The notes: generated from the letters alone by a model not told the origin. 64,000 nt of DNA from Tagaea sp965279565 (GCA_965279565.1 OZ257249.1:1178001-1242000), one strand, 5' to 3'. Positions 48,198-57,042 are shown, numbered from the stretch's first letter. Made by a program: numbers and translations.

Positions 48198-48854
48198 TCA
48201 GGGATCGGTCGCGAGCCGGGCGGTGCCTTCGCGCAACGCGTCGCCGGAGACCTCGCGCGGTCCCTCGCCCTTCAGGCAGACGAGAAATCGCGACTCGCCG
48301 CCGGCGAAGGCGAAGGGCAGGACGATGCGGTTCCACGCCACGAACGGCTGCCAGGGCGGGGCCAGGTTCCACGTGAACGCCGGAACGCGCCGCCGCCGGG
48401 CGAGCGCGTAGACGACGCGGTAGAGCATCGGTCCCGGCGTGCCGGCGCGCAGGGCCATCTCGCGCACGGTCTCGCCGCGATAGTCGCGCATCGCGGCGCT
48501 GCTCACGGCCGATCCGTAGACGGCGAAGCGGAAATCGTCGGCGTCGGGAACCGGATCGACGACCGCGAGATGGACGACGTCGACGCCGAGCTCCTCGGCA
48601 TGCAGGTCGCTCCAGTCGGGCATTTCGCGCGGGCCGCGGATGCGGTTCCAGTGGGCGTGCGTCGCGCGCAGCGTGGCGTCGGGCAGCGCATCGGTCGCCG
48701 GGCTCCACGCGATGCGCGGTGCCGCAAGTCCGATGCCGGTGAAGTGGCGGTCGATCGGCCCCGTGTCGTCGCGCGCGAGCGCCTCGAGCGCCTTGGCGAA
48801 GGCGTCGTCGTGGGCGCGTGCGCGCGCGTCGCCGGAAGGACGGGGAACTTCCAT
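48198..48854 (-). CDS. PAS_5-like protein, second paralogue
   Basis: The 218-residue protein is probably another PAS_5-type protein. The opening helix HAHWNRIRGPREMPDWSDLHAEEL aligns with the FYSYWDGRRGHRAMPARRDIDP opening of the gene at 6274. It is followed by HLAVVDPVPDADDFRFAVYGSAVS, comparable to VTLHDVLACGDFRFRVDATN. The N-terminal 75 residues are extra. Function is unknown. It lies between the ABC exporter and mmcB, all on the minus strand. Confidence 0.65.
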   Translation of the reverse strand: MEVPRPSGDARARAHDDAFAKALEALARDDTGPIDRHFTGIGLAAPRIAWSPATDALPDATLRATHAHWNRIRGPREMPDWSDLHAEELGVDVVHLAVVDPVPDADDFRFAVYGSAVSSAAMRDYRGETVREMALRAGTPGPMLYRVVYALARRRRVPAFTWNLAPPWQPFVAWNRIVLPFAFAGGESRFLVCLKGEGPREVSGDALREGTARLATDP

Positions 48855-48880
48855 CGCTCCCGAGGATACGCGAAGCACTG

Positions 48881-49342
48881 TTAAAAAAGCCCTTCCGGGT
48901 CGGCGAGCCGGTGCAGGCGCTGGCCGGCGAGCTTCGCGAAGCGCAATATCAATGCCTTGCGCCGTGCGGGCGCCAGCCGGGCCTGCGGCTGGAGATCGCG
49001 CCGCAGCGCCGCGTCGTACGCGTCGGCGACGATCAGCCCGGATCCGCCCGGCAGAAGGTCGACGGGGAAATCCGCCGGCACGGCGAAGGCGAACAGGTCG
49101 CACCAGTCGAGATACTCGGTCCATTTGCGGTCCGAGCGGAAATCGGCGGCCGACGACTTGATCTCGACCAGCAGCACGCGCGAATCGTCGGAAAGGGCGA
49201 GCAGGTCGGCGCGCCGGCCGCTGGCGAGCGGGAATTCCGGCAGGGCGGTCCAGCCCATCCGCGCGAGCAGCCGGGACGTGCCGCGCGCGACGGCACGGGC
49301 GACCGGGCCTTCGGCAGCCGCATCGGCCGCCGCGTCGTTCAC
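48881..49342 (-). CDS. mmcB: MmcB family DNA repair endonuclease-like protein
   Basis: The 153-residue protein has the PD-(D/E)XK-like pattern: RRADLLALSDDSRVLLVEIKSSAADFRSDRKWTEYLDWCDLFAFAVP, with the acidic D and E-x-K of the putative active site. It matches MmcB, found in alphaproteobacteria and linked to mitomycin C resistance in Caulobacter. The GTG start overlaps the TGA stop of the upstream 583-residue gene (GTGA), so both are coupled. Confidence 0.9.
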   Translation of the reverse strand: MNDAAADAAAEGPVARAVARGTSRLLARMGWTALPEFPLASGRRADLLALSDDSRVLLVEIKSSAADFRSDRKWTEYLDWCDLFAFAVPADFPVDLLPGGSGLIVADAYDAALRRDLQPQARLAPARRKALILRFAKLAGQRLHRLADPEGLF

Positions 49343-51090
49343 ATGAAGCCGGCCTGGCGCATCAGCACGAACAGGTCGCGCTGCGCGCGCGCCTTCTCGG
49401 CCGGGTCGGTGATGTCGGCCACGACCTCGTTCTCGAAATTCTGCCGCTTGAGCATGCCCACGATGATCTCGCGCGCCAGGTTCGACGCCTTGCCCGGCGG
49501 CAGCGAGGTGGGCAGGCACATCTTCATCAGCATCATCGTGCGCATGCGCAGCGGGCGCGCGGGATCGTCGATCTTCTCGAGGATTCGCTCGGACTTGACG
49601 TAGTGGACGAGCAGGTCGTCCAGCCGCGTGCAGATGCGCTCGACATGCTCGAGCGGCAGCGGCGCCTTGCGGATCTCGTTCCACACCAGCGTGATGCCGC
49701 CCATCTTCTCGTTCGGCGGGACGCGCGCCTTGACGATGTCGGAGATCGACTCGACCTTGACCAGCACGTCGTCGATCAGGCCGAACGTCTCCTCGGGATA
49801 CTGCTGGCCGGTCGGCGTCTGCGTCAGCGCCACCATGAAGCGCGTCTTGCGCACCGGGTTGATCATGACCATGCAGATCCACGCCGCCGCGGCGCGATAG
49901 CCGGCCGCCCCGCCGCGGTTGAGAATGCGCATCTTGCGCTGGATCAGTGCATCGACCATGTCGGTGCCGCCGAAGATCGGATCGGTCTCGGGCACCAGGC
50001 GGTCGAGCAGCGTGCGGAAGCTCGGCACTTCCTGTTCGGGGTCGGAGCGCACCAGCGGGTTGGAACCGGAAAGCTGCAGGCGCACGCGTTCGACCAGCAC
50101 GCGCCCGCAATTGGGCAGCCGGCCGCCGGCGATCAGGCGGCCGATCTTGGCCATGCGGTCTTCCTCGCCGCCATTGGCCGCGGCGGCTTCCCCGCCCGCA
50201 CCCGGGGGCGGGGCCTGCCAGCGGCCCTGGGCGAGGTCGAGAAGCTTTGTGACCGCGGCCATCAGGCTGGGCTGCTCGCCCAGCAGGTCCTGGATGACGC
50301 TGCTGGTCCCCAGCACATCGCACACGAAATCGTCGAGCCGGCGGGCGGCCTCGTCGTCCTGGCTGTCCTCGACCCACATCAGCGCGCGGTCGAGCTTGCC
50401 CAGATAGCTGCGGATGTCGATCAGCTCGCGGCTGACGGCCACGCGGAACAGGTAGTTGGCGTTCTCCGGGTCGTCGCCGGCGCGCGGTGCGATCTTGGCG
50501 ATGGTCTCGTCGACGCCGAGCTGCTTGATCGAGGGCAGCGGCAGGTTCTCGACGTCCTTGGCGCGCTTGGTGAGCTCGCCCAGATATCCATAAAGCGCGT
50601 CGCGGCGCTGGATCACGGTGCCGCCTGCCGGCCCGGACGAGGCCTGCAGCGTGGCGAGCTGGCCGACCGCACTGGTCATCAGCGAATCGGAGTCCTGCAC
50701 ACGCTTGATTTCGCGGTAGTTGTGCAGGATCTCGATGGGGGTCAGGTTCTGCTTGTCGAGATACTGGCGGAACAGCCGGTTGAGGGCCATGCGCGCCGGC
50801 AGGTCGCAGCAATCGTTGGCCGACTGGCAGACCGGCGAGCTGTCGATCTGGCCGATGGTGATCTTTTCTTCCTTCTTCTCCTTGACCTTGGTGAAGACGA
50901 CGGCCTCGGAGCTGGACGAACGCCCCTCGCGCTCGCGGATCACCTTGACGCCGAGAACCTCTTTCTTTTCGAGCAGCTTGCGCGCGTAGGCTTCGGCCTC
51001 CGTCTGGTTCGGAATGCTGGTCTCGATGACCCAGCGATTCTCCTTCAGGCAGTGGACTTCGAAGCTTTCTTTTCGACTGAACAGGGCCAA
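49339..51090 (-). CDS. Large conserved-looking protein of unknown function, coupled to mmcB
   Basis: The 583-residue protein begins from a TTG at 51090, about 9 bases after GGAG, giving MALFSRKESFEVHCLKENRWVIE. The N-terminal region looks like a small alpha/beta domain (about 5-55). CQSANDCCDLPARMAL holds three nearby cysteines around residue 90. The rest is alpha-helical with an acidic Gly/Ala linker near 300. I recognise no named domain and see no signal peptide or membrane helix. It directly precedes mmcB with overlapping start/stop, hinting at a shared DNA-related role. Confidence 0.85.
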   Translation of the reverse strand: MALFSRKESFEVHCLKENRWVIETSIPNQTEAEAYARKLLEKKEVLGVKVIREREGRSSSSEAVVFTKVKEKKEEKITIGQIDSSPVCQSANDCCDLPARMALNRLFRQYLDKQNLTPIEILHNYREIKRVQDSDSLMTSAVGQLATLQASSGPAGGTVIQRRDALYGYLGELTKRAKDVENLPLPSIKQLGVDETIAKIAPRAGDDPENANYLFRVAVSRELIDIRSYLGKLDRALMWVEDSQDDEAARRLDDFVCDVLGTSSVIQDLLGEQPSLMAAVTKLLDLAQGRWQAPPPGAGGEAAAANGGEEDRMAKIGRLIAGGRLPNCGRVLVERVRLQLSGSNPLVRSDPEQEVPSFRTLLDRLVPETDPIFGGTDMVDALIQRKMRILNRGGAAGYRAAAAWICMVMINPVRKTRFMVALTQTPTGQQYPEETFGLIDDVLVKVESISDIVKARVPPNEKMGGITLVWNEIRKAPLPLEHVERICTRLDDLLVHYVKSERILEKIDDPARPLRMRTMMLMKMCLPTSLPPGKASNLAREIIVGMLKRQNFENEVVADITDPAEKARAQRDLFVLMRQAGFM

Positions 51091-51150
51091 GGCGCATCTC
51101 CGCGAAGACGGGCATATTAACGTTTGGCTCTTCTCCGATACAATGGTGCG

Positions 51151-51915
51151 ATGCTGGAGATCGAACGTATTCCCTGCCGGGCCGATAATTACGTCTGGCT
51201 GGTCCGCGAACCGGACAGCGGCGCGGTCGCCGTCGTCGATCCTGCCGATGCCGAACCGGTCGAGGCAAGGCTTGTCGCCCGGGGCCTCGCTTTGACCCAT
51301 ATCTTGAATACCCATCACCATGGCGACCATGTGGGTGGAAATCTTGCGCTGAAGGCCAAGTGGCGCTGCACCATCGTGGGCCCGCGCGCGGACGCCGCCC
51401 GGATCCCGGGCATCGATGTCGAGGTCGGCGACGGCGACACGTACCGGTTGGGATCGGCCGAGGCCCGGGTCTTCGACGTGCCCGGCCACACGCGCGGCCA
51501 CATCGCGTTCTGGTTCGCCGGCAGCCGGGCGCTGTTCTGCGGCGACACGCTGTTTGCACTTGGCTGCGGCCGGCTGTTCGAGGGCACGCCCGCGCAGATG
51601 TGGAACTCGCTGGGCAAGCTGCGTGCGTTGCCGGACGAAACGCAGGTCTATTGCGCGCACGAATATACGCAGAGCAACGCGCGCTTCGCGCTGTCGGTCG
51701 ACGGGGCCAACGCCGATCTGGTCGCGCGGGCCAAGGCGATCGATGCGGCGCGCGCGCGCGGCGAGGCGACGGTGCCCTCGCCGCTGGGGCTGGAAAAGCG
51801 GACCAACCCGTTCCTGCGCGCCGACGATCCGGGCCTTGCGCGCGCGATGGGACTGGCCGGTGCCGCCCCCGAGCAGGTCTTCGCGGCCGTGCGCGGGGCC
51901 AAGGACCGGTTCTGA
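51151..51915 (+). CDS. gloB: Hydroxyacylglutathione hydrolase (glyoxalase II)
   Basis: The 254-residue zinc hydrolase cleaves S-lactoylglutathione to lactate and glutathione in methylglyoxal detoxification. The metal motif THHHGDH spans residues 54-60. Second-shell motifs are VPGHTRGHIAFW, CGDTLFALGCGRLFEGTPAQMW and YCAHEYTQSNARFAL. The glyoxalase II C-terminal helical domain ends the protein (EKRTNPFLRADDPGL). The ATG is preceded by a normal spacing and is divergent from the unknown gene at 49339. Confidence 0.95.
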   Translation: MLEIERIPCRADNYVWLVREPDSGAVAVVDPADAEPVEARLVARGLALTHILNTHHHGDHVGGNLALKAKWRCTIVGPRADAARIPGIDVEVGDGDTYRLGSAEARVFDVPGHTRGHIAFWFAGSRALFCGDTLFALGCGRLFEGTPAQMWNSLGKLRALPDETQVYCAHEYTQSNARFALSVDGANADLVARAKAIDAARARGEATVPSPLGLEKRTNPFLRADDPGLARAMGLAGAAPEQVFAAVRGAKDRF

Positions 51916-51951
51916 CGGCTTCGGGATTGCCGGCCCCGGCCGGCAGATACT

Positions 51952-51966
51952 ATAAGGCAGCCTTAT
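51952..51966. promoter_or_regulatory. Perfect inverted repeat upstream of the small gene at 51990
   Basis: ATAAGGC-A-GCCTTAT is a perfect 7-bp inverted repeat in the 74-bp gap, overlapping a possible -10 box (TACTAT at 51948-51953). It could be an operator or a short hairpin; no regulator is assigned. Confidence 0.35.
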
Positions 51967-51989
51967 TCGTATCCCGGGGTGGGGCCGAT

Positions 51990-52346
51990 TTGACCAGCGA
52001 ATATCGCATCGTGTTCTTCGACGACCGCGAACTTGTCGTGGCGCTGATCGAGCATGCGCGCACGCAGGGCACGAAGCTGCCGCCGGGCCAGGCGACCCGC
52101 CTGTCGATCGACCGCGAGACCTTCTCGGTGAAGCTCTTCTTCCGCAAGAAGGGGTCGGAGGCCGTCGCGGTCGAGTTCCACTCGGCGGCCCTCGCGCAGG
52201 CCCTGATCCGCCATTGCAAGAAGTCGGGGATCCCGCTGCCCGTGAAGGCGAACAAGGAGCTGCGGCTGGTCGACGACCGCGTCGCCTTCGTCGTCGAACT
52301 CAACCGCCCGCCGACCGAGACGCTGATCCCGGTCGAGTACGTCTAG
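51990..52346 (+). CDS. Small conserved-looking cytosolic protein of unknown function
   Basis: The 118-residue predicted protein starts at TTG (51990) after a G-rich box. Its compact alpha/beta sequence has YRIVFFDDRELVVALIEHARTQGTKLPPG, TFSVKLFFRKKGSEAVAVEFHSAALAQALIRHCKKSGIPLP and ELRLVDDRVAFVVELN. The pattern of alternating strands and helices argues for a real folded protein. I do not recognise the family. Its stop shares CTAG with the convergent VOC gene. Confidence 0.7.
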   Translation: MTSEYRIVFFDDRELVVALIEHARTQGTKLPPGQATRLSIDRETFSVKLFFRKKGSEAVAVEFHSAALAQALIRHCKKSGIPLPVKANKELRLVDDRVAFVVELNRPPTETLIPVEYV

Positions 52347-53188
52347 CGCTCGAAGATCATCGCCCCGCCCAGCGCTTCGTCGAGCGCCACGATGCGGCCG
52401 CGTGCGGTCTCGCGGCCGGCGCGCAGCTTCGCAAGGTCGTCGCAGCCCAGCGCGTAGCCGGCGATCCAGGGCAGGCAGGGCGGCTCGATGCCCAGGCGCG
52501 CGCGCGTGGCGGCGGCATCGCGGAACACGAGCGTGCCGCGCGCGGTCGCCAGCGACGGGGCACCCTCCGAGCGGCCGAGGGCAAGGCCCGTATAGCGCGC
52601 GAAGCGCGCGGCCGCCGCCGCGGGGTCCGCGACGCACAATTCGACACGGCGCAGGTCGGTGGCCCCGTTGGCGTGGCCGAGCCAGCGTTCCTGCCACAGA
52701 TGTTCGGGCGTGACCTGCTCGACGAATTGCACGCGGCCTTCCGCCATCGTGCCGGCGGCGGTGCGCACGACCGTGAAGCGTGCGCGCCGCTCGCCGTCCG
52801 GCGTGCCGATGGGCCGGCTCAGCGCCACGGGTTCGAGCGGGCCGAAGCCCTCGGCCGCCAGCCGCGCATGGTCCGCCGCAGGTGCCGCGGTGCCGAACGC
52901 GATCAGGTGCACGCCGACATAGCGCGCAATGCCCGCGCGCAGCGTCGCGGCGTTGGTCGTGTCGGCGGTGGGGGCGAGGAACTCGAGATAGCCGCGTTCG
53001 AGCATCACGCAATGGTTGCCCGTCCCCGCCGAGACCGGCGGATCGCCCGTGCTCTGTGCGGAAAAGGGCGTGACGGTGAAGCCGAGGTTGGAAAGGGCGG
53101 CTTCGGCGCGTCCGGCGTCGGGCACCCAGTGCGCGACATGGTCGAGGACGAGCGAGCCCGGTTCGGGGCGTTGGGACTGGGGGGTCAT
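52343..53188 (-). CDS. VOC family (glyoxalase-like) protein
   Basis: The 281-residue protein has two vicinal-oxygen-chelate modules. The first starts LVLDHVAHWVPDAGRAEAALSNLGFTVTP, with the metal His and the ERGYLEFL strand. The second starts LRRVELCVADPAAAAARFARYTGLALG. A glyoxalase-like domain of this type is often annotated glyoxalase/dioxygenase; the substrate is unknown. The ATG overlaps the stop of the MBL gene upstream by 4 bp, so the two are coupled. Confidence 0.85.
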   Translation of the reverse strand: MTPQSQRPEPGSLVLDHVAHWVPDAGRAEAALSNLGFTVTPFSAQSTGDPPVSAGTGNHCVMLERGYLEFLAPTADTTNAATLRAGIARYVGVHLIAFGTAAPAADHARLAAEGFGPLEPVALSRPIGTPDGERRARFTVVRTAAGTMAEGRVQFVEQVTPEHLWQERWLGHANGATDLRRVELCVADPAAAAARFARYTGLALGRSEGAPSLATARGTLVFRDAAATRARLGIEPPCLPWIAGYALGCDDLAKLRAGRETARGRIVALDEALGGAMIFER

Positions 53189-54060
53189 ACCCCGAGCGTA
53201 ACGACCCCGTCGCGATGCGTGAAGCGGCGCTTCACGCAATCGTAGCGCATCAGGTCCTCGCCGATCGCGACGGGGCCGGCGAAATCGCCGGCGATCTCGT
53301 CCATCAGCCGGTGCCGGTCGAAGCGCGTGGGCACGAAATGGTTGAGGATTAGCACGCGCACGCCCGCCTCGCGCGCCACGCGGCCGACCTGGTCGGACGG
53401 CGTGTGATACGAGGCGACCGCCGCGACCGTCTCGGCGGTGCGAAGACCGGGGACGACCGGCATCTCGGCATGCAGGAAGCATTCGTGGACGAGTACGTCG
53501 GCGCCCTTCGCCGCGTCGATCAAAGCGGGGCAGTACGCGGTGTCGCCGCTGAAGACCGCTTTGCGCCCGTCCGCTTCGAACGCGTAGCCGAAGGCGTGCT
53601 TCACGGGCTGGTGCGCGACCGCGACGGCCGCAACGCGCACGCCGCCTTCGTCCCAGACGGTGCCGGCTTCGATCTCGCTCACGTCCATGTCGAACCCGAC
53701 GGTCGAGGCGCGCTTCTCGTGCGCGATGCGCTGCGCGCGTTCGGCGGCCCACAGCGCCATCGTGCCTTCGACGAACGCCTTCGTGCCCGGCGGGCCGAAC
53801 ACGCGCCACGGACGTGCGCGGCCCTGATGCCAGCTTGAGATGACGAGCTGGTAGAAATCGACCAGATGGTCGGTGTGCAGATGCGTGAGGAACAGCGCGT
53901 CGATCGTCGCCCCCTTCGCCCCTGCCTCGACCAGACGCTGCGTCACGCCCGACCCGCAATCGACGAGGAACGAAAGTCCGCGTGCGCGCAGCAGGTTCGA
54001 CGGCCCGCGCCTGTCGGGGTCGCATTGCGGGCAGCCGGTGCCCAGCAGCACGAGTTCCAT
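53185..54060 (-). CDS. MBL-fold metallo-hydrolase, RNase Z/arylsulfatase-like
   Basis: The 291-residue protein has the RNase Z-like layout: MELVLLGTGCPQCDPDRRGPSNLL at the start, LTHLHTDHLVDFYQLV (zinc site, about 58-73), AVFSGDTAYCPALIDAAKGADVLVHECF, and a late LNHFVPTRFDRHRL. It is close to arylsulfatase/RNase Z family MBL enzymes rather than true RNase Z, which would carry a longer exosite. It lies 4 bp after the TRAP dctM gene on the same strand, so it may take part in the same catabolic unit. Confidence 0.85.
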   Translation of the reverse strand: MELVLLGTGCPQCDPDRRGPSNLLRARGLSFLVDCGSGVTQRLVEAGAKGATIDALFLTHLHTDHLVDFYQLVISSWHQGRARPWRVFGPPGTKAFVEGTMALWAAERAQRIAHEKRASTVGFDMDVSEIEAGTVWDEGGVRVAAVAVAHQPVKHAFGYAFEADGRKAVFSGDTAYCPALIDAAKGADVLVHECFLHAEMPVVPGLRTAETVAAVASYHTPSDQVGRVAREAGVRVLILNHFVPTRFDRHRLMDEIAGDFAGPVAIGEDLMRYDCVKRRFTHRDGVVTLGV

Positions 54061-54064
54061 GGGT

Positions 54065-55342
54065 CTAGCCGTAGAAATAGCGCGGCAGCAGCATCACGAA
54101 GTCGGGCCAGTAGGTGACGAGGCCGAGCGTGGCGAGGAGCGGCACCAGGAAGGGCAGGCAGGCCTTGGTCGTGCGCTCGAAACTGATGTTGGCGATGCGC
54201 GCGAGGATATAGAGCACCATGCCGACCGGCGGCGTGAGCAGCCCGATCATCAGGTTCAGCACCATGATCAGGCCGAAATGCACCGGGTCGACGCCGATCT
54301 GCGTCATCAGCGGCATCAGCACGGGCACCAGGATCGTGATCGCGGCGATCGTCTCCATGAAGCAGCCGACGACCAGCAGGAACAGGTTGACGAGCAGCAG
54401 CACGGCCCACGGCTCGCTCGTCACCGACAGCACGGCGCCGGCGATCTCGTCGGTGACCTTCGTCGTCGTGATGATGTAGCCGAAGATCGAGGCGCCCGCG
54501 ACGATGAACAGGATGATCGCCGTCGTCTCGACCGTCTCCATCGACACGCGGATCAGGCCGCGGATCGAAAGCGTGCGGTAGACGAACAGGCCCAGCACCA
54601 GTGCGTAGGCCGTCGCGGCGATGGCCGCCTCGGTCGGCGTGAACAGGCCCGACGTCATGCCGCCGATCAGCAGCACCGGCGTCATCAGCGGCAGGAAGGC
54701 GCGCTTCGCGGTGTAGGCGAGCCGCGCCCAGGCGAAGGTCGCGTCGCGCTGGAAGCCGCGCACATGCGCGTACCAGGCGACCATGCACATCATCGTGCCC
54801 GCCATCAGCAGGCCGGGCAGCAGGCCGGCCGCGAAGAGCTGGCCGATCGAGCAGTTGGCCATCACGCCGTAGATGACCATCGGCAGCGAGGGCGGGATGA
54901 TCGGCCCGATCGTGGACGAGGCACCCGTGATGCCGACGGCGAAATCCACGTCGTAGCCGTGGTCGCGCATCGCCTTGATCTCGATGTTGCCCAGCCCGCC
55001 GGCGTCGGCCACGGCCGTTCCCGACATGCCCGCGAAGATGACCGAGCCCACGACGTTGACGTGGCCGAGCCCGCCCTTGAGCCAGCCCACCAGCGCCAGC
55101 GCGAAATCGTAGATGCGCGCGGTGATGCCGCCCGAGTTCATCAGCGAGCCCGCCATGATGAAGAACGGGATCGCCAGCAGCGGGAACGAGTCCACGCCCG
55201 AGACCATCCGGTGGAGCACCACGAGATGGGGAGAAACGTCCTCGGCCATGACGTAGAGCAGCGAGGCGCCGCCCAGCGCGATGGCCACCGGCACACCGAC
55301 CGTCAGCAGCACGACGAACGCGATCATCAGGAAGGCTGTCAT
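54065..55342 (-). CDS. dctM: TRAP transporter large permease (DctM)
   Basis: The 425-residue protein has about twelve membrane helices. It carries the DctM signatures FFIMAGSLMNSGGITARIYDFALALVGWLKGGLGHVNVVGSVIFAGMSGTAVAD and SSTIGPIIPPSLPMVIYGV. Together with the small permease it couples Na+ to uptake of an organic acid brought by DctP. The ATG overlaps the dctQ stop by 4 bp. It lies upstream of an MBL hydrolase gene. Confidence 0.95.
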   Translation of the reverse strand: MTAFLMIAFVVLLTVGVPVAIALGGASLLYVMAEDVSPHLVVLHRMVSGVDSFPLLAIPFFIMAGSLMNSGGITARIYDFALALVGWLKGGLGHVNVVGSVIFAGMSGTAVADAGGLGNIEIKAMRDHGYDVDFAVGITGASSTIGPIIPPSLPMVIYGVMANCSIGQLFAAGLLPGLLMAGTMMCMVAWYAHVRGFQRDATFAWARLAYTAKRAFLPLMTPVLLIGGMTSGLFTPTEAAIAATAYALVLGLFVYRTLSIRGLIRVSMETVETTAIILFIVAGASIFGYIITTTKVTDEIAGAVLSVTSEPWAVLLLVNLFLLVVGCFMETIAAITILVPVLMPLMTQIGVDPVHFGLIMVLNLMIGLLTPPVGMVLYILARIANISFERTTKACLPFLVPLLATLGLVTYWPDFVMLLPRYFYG

Positions 55343-55902
55343 TGGTGGCGTCCCTCGACATTGACGCGGGTGAGCGGGCTGTCGCCGTCGCGCCAGTGGC
55401 GCAGGGCGACCTGCACCGCGCGCGCCGCCATCAGCGCGAAGCCGAACGTGGCGATGCCGAACACGACGCTCATCGGCCAGTCGATGACGACCATGCGCTG
55501 GTTGTGCATGATCTCGGTCACCAGCCAGCACAGCCACGCGGCATAGCCCAGGAACAGCACGCGCACGACGTCGACCCCGACCGAAAGCCATTTCCCGAGC
55601 GTGCGCGGCAGGTAGACGTAGAGAAACTCGACATGGATGTGGCTGGTCTTGCGCATCGCCATGCCGCCGCCCACGAAGCACACGCAGATCAGCAGGTAGC
55701 GCGCGATCTCCTCGGTCCAGGCGATCGAGTCGTTGAGCACGTAGCGCGAGAAGAACTGCAGGAAGACGACGAAGGCGAGCACCCAGAAGAAGACGAAGGC
55801 CGCCCAGTCCTCCGGTCCGTAGCTCGACAGCGGCGGATCCGGCGCGTCGGCCAGCCCCAGGATCGGGTCGCCCAGATCGGGCCCGGTCTTGTCGTTCGTC
55901 AC
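55339..55902 (-). CDS. dctQ: TRAP transporter small permease (DctQ)
   Basis: The 187-residue protein has four membrane helices and the DctQ landmarks FFSRYVLNDSIAWTEEIARYLLICVCFVGGGMAMRKTSHIHVEFL. The GTG start at 55902 gives a short soluble N-terminus; no better Met is nearby. It is coupled to dctM by a 4 bp overlap, and follows dctP after a gap containing a strong hairpin. Confidence 0.92.
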   Translation of the reverse strand: MTNDKTGPDLGDPILGLADAPDPPLSSYGPEDWAAFVFFWVLAFVVFLQFFSRYVLNDSIAWTEEIARYLLICVCFVGGGMAMRKTSHIHVEFLYVYLPRTLGKWLSVGVDVVRVLFLGYAAWLCWLVTEIMHNQRMVVIDWPMSVVFGIATFGFALMAARAVQVALRHWRDGDSPLTRVNVEGRHQ

Positions 55903-55930
55903 GTCGCCACCATGTCGGGAAGAAAAAGGA

Positions 55931-55960
55931 GGCGGGCGGTGCGCGAAGGCACCGCCCGCC
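55931..55960 (-). terminator. Intercistronic hairpin/attenuator between dctP and dctQ
   Basis: A perfect 12-bp stem (GGCGGGCGGTGC and GCACCGCCCGCC, loop of six) is followed on the minus strand by TCCTTTTTCTTCC. Placed between the binding-protein gene and the permease genes, it probably stops most transcripts or protects dctP mRNA, giving more binding protein than permease. Confidence 0.75.
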
Positions 55961-55966
55961 GGGTCG

Positions 55967-56965
55967 TCAGCTGCCGCTCTTGCCGAGCGCCTGCAGGCGG
56001 TCGTACTGCGCCTTGGTCCAGCCCGCACCGGCCGACGCGTCGTTGTGCAGCGGCTTGGCGGCTTCGATGAACGCCGCGGCATTCGGCGTCACGACGGTCT
56101 TGCCCTGGGACTTGAACCACTCGGGGAGCTGCTGCTCCGACGTGCGGATCGCGTCGGTGGCGCGGCCGGCGGCCTCGCGGAACACGGCCGCGAAGGTTTC
56201 CTTCTCGGCGGCGTTCAGGCGGTTCCACAGCGGCGGCGCGATCACCGTCACGAGGCTTTCGAAGATGTGCGAGGTCAGGTTGATGTGGGTCTGGACCTCG
56301 TAGAACTTCTTGGCCTGGATGGTCGGCAGCGGGTTTTCCTGCCCGTCGACGGTCTTGTTCTGCAGCGCCAGATAGACCTCGGCGAACGCGATCGGCGTGG
56401 CGTTGGCGCCGACGGCCTTGGCGTACATCAGGTAGAGCGGCGCCTGGGGTACACGCAGCTTCATGCCGCGCATGTCGGCCGGCGTGTTGATCGCCTTGTT
56501 CGCCGTCGTGTGGCGTGCCCCGTAGTAGGTCAGCGCCACGATCTTGTTCTTGGTCTTCTGGTCGTAGCCGTCGGCCAGTTCCTTGAACAGGTCGGAGGTC
56601 GAGTACGCCTTCCAGTGGTTGAAGTCGCGGAACATGTAGGGGGCGTTCGAGATCGCGATCGGCGGATGCGAGGCGCCGGCGAAGGCTGCCCCCGTGTAGA
56701 TCATGTCGATCGTGCCCAGCGGCAGCGCCTGGTTGATCTGCTGCTCGTTGCCCAGCGCCGAGGCCGGGTGCACGTCGATGGCGAACTTGTTGTTCGTGCG
56801 CTTCTGGATCTCCTGCGCGGCCCACACGGCTTCGGTGTGGTAGGGCTCGTTCGTCTCGTAGACATGGGCGAACTTCAGGCGCTGCTGGGCGTCGGCAGTG
56901 CCGGCCCCCCAGGCGACCGCGAGTCCGACGGCCAGAATGGCCAGGCGCGCGTGATTGGCTTGCAT
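55967..56965 (-). CDS. dctP: TRAP transporter substrate-binding protein (DctP)
   Basis: The 332-residue protein has a signal peptide (cleaved near ADA-QQ, residue 26) and the DctP fold. Landmarks are RLKFAHVYETNEPYHTEAVWAAQEIQKRTNNKFAIDVHPASALGNEQQ, MKLRVPQAPLYLMYAKAVGANATPIAFAEVYLALQNKTVDGQENPL, and a conserved arginine in the LRVP segment that usually pairs with the substrate carboxylate. It starts from a good GGGAGGA site. It is divergent from an enolase-superfamily enzyme that may act on the imported acid. Confidence 0.95.
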   Translation of the reverse strand: MQANHARLAILAVGLAVAWGAGTADAQQRLKFAHVYETNEPYHTEAVWAAQEIQKRTNNKFAIDVHPASALGNEQQINQALPLGTIDMIYTGAAFAGASHPPIAISNAPYMFRDFNHWKAYSTSDLFKELADGYDQKTKNKIVALTYYGARHTTANKAINTPADMRGMKLRVPQAPLYLMYAKAVGANATPIAFAEVYLALQNKTVDGQENPLPTIQAKKFYEVQTHINLTSHIFESLVTVIAPPLWNRLNAAEKETFAAVFREAAGRATDAIRTSEQQLPEWFKSQGKTVVTPNAAAFIEAAKPLHNDASAGAGWTKAQYDRLQALGKSGS

Positions 56966-57028
56966 GCGAAATCCTCCCTCGGGCGTGTCGCGCGGATTTT
57001 CCCGTCGCGAATACCGGCGTATCCTAGC

Positions 57029-57042
57029 GGCCGGAAACGGCC
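57029..57042. promoter_or_regulatory. Hairpin with GAAA tetraloop in the TRAP/MR-MLE divergent gap
   Basis: GGCCG-GAAA-CGGCC is a 5-bp inverted repeat in the 111-bp divergent region. It could be an operator for a shared regulator or a leader hairpin of the plus-strand gene. No regulator gene is adjacent. Confidence 0.3.
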
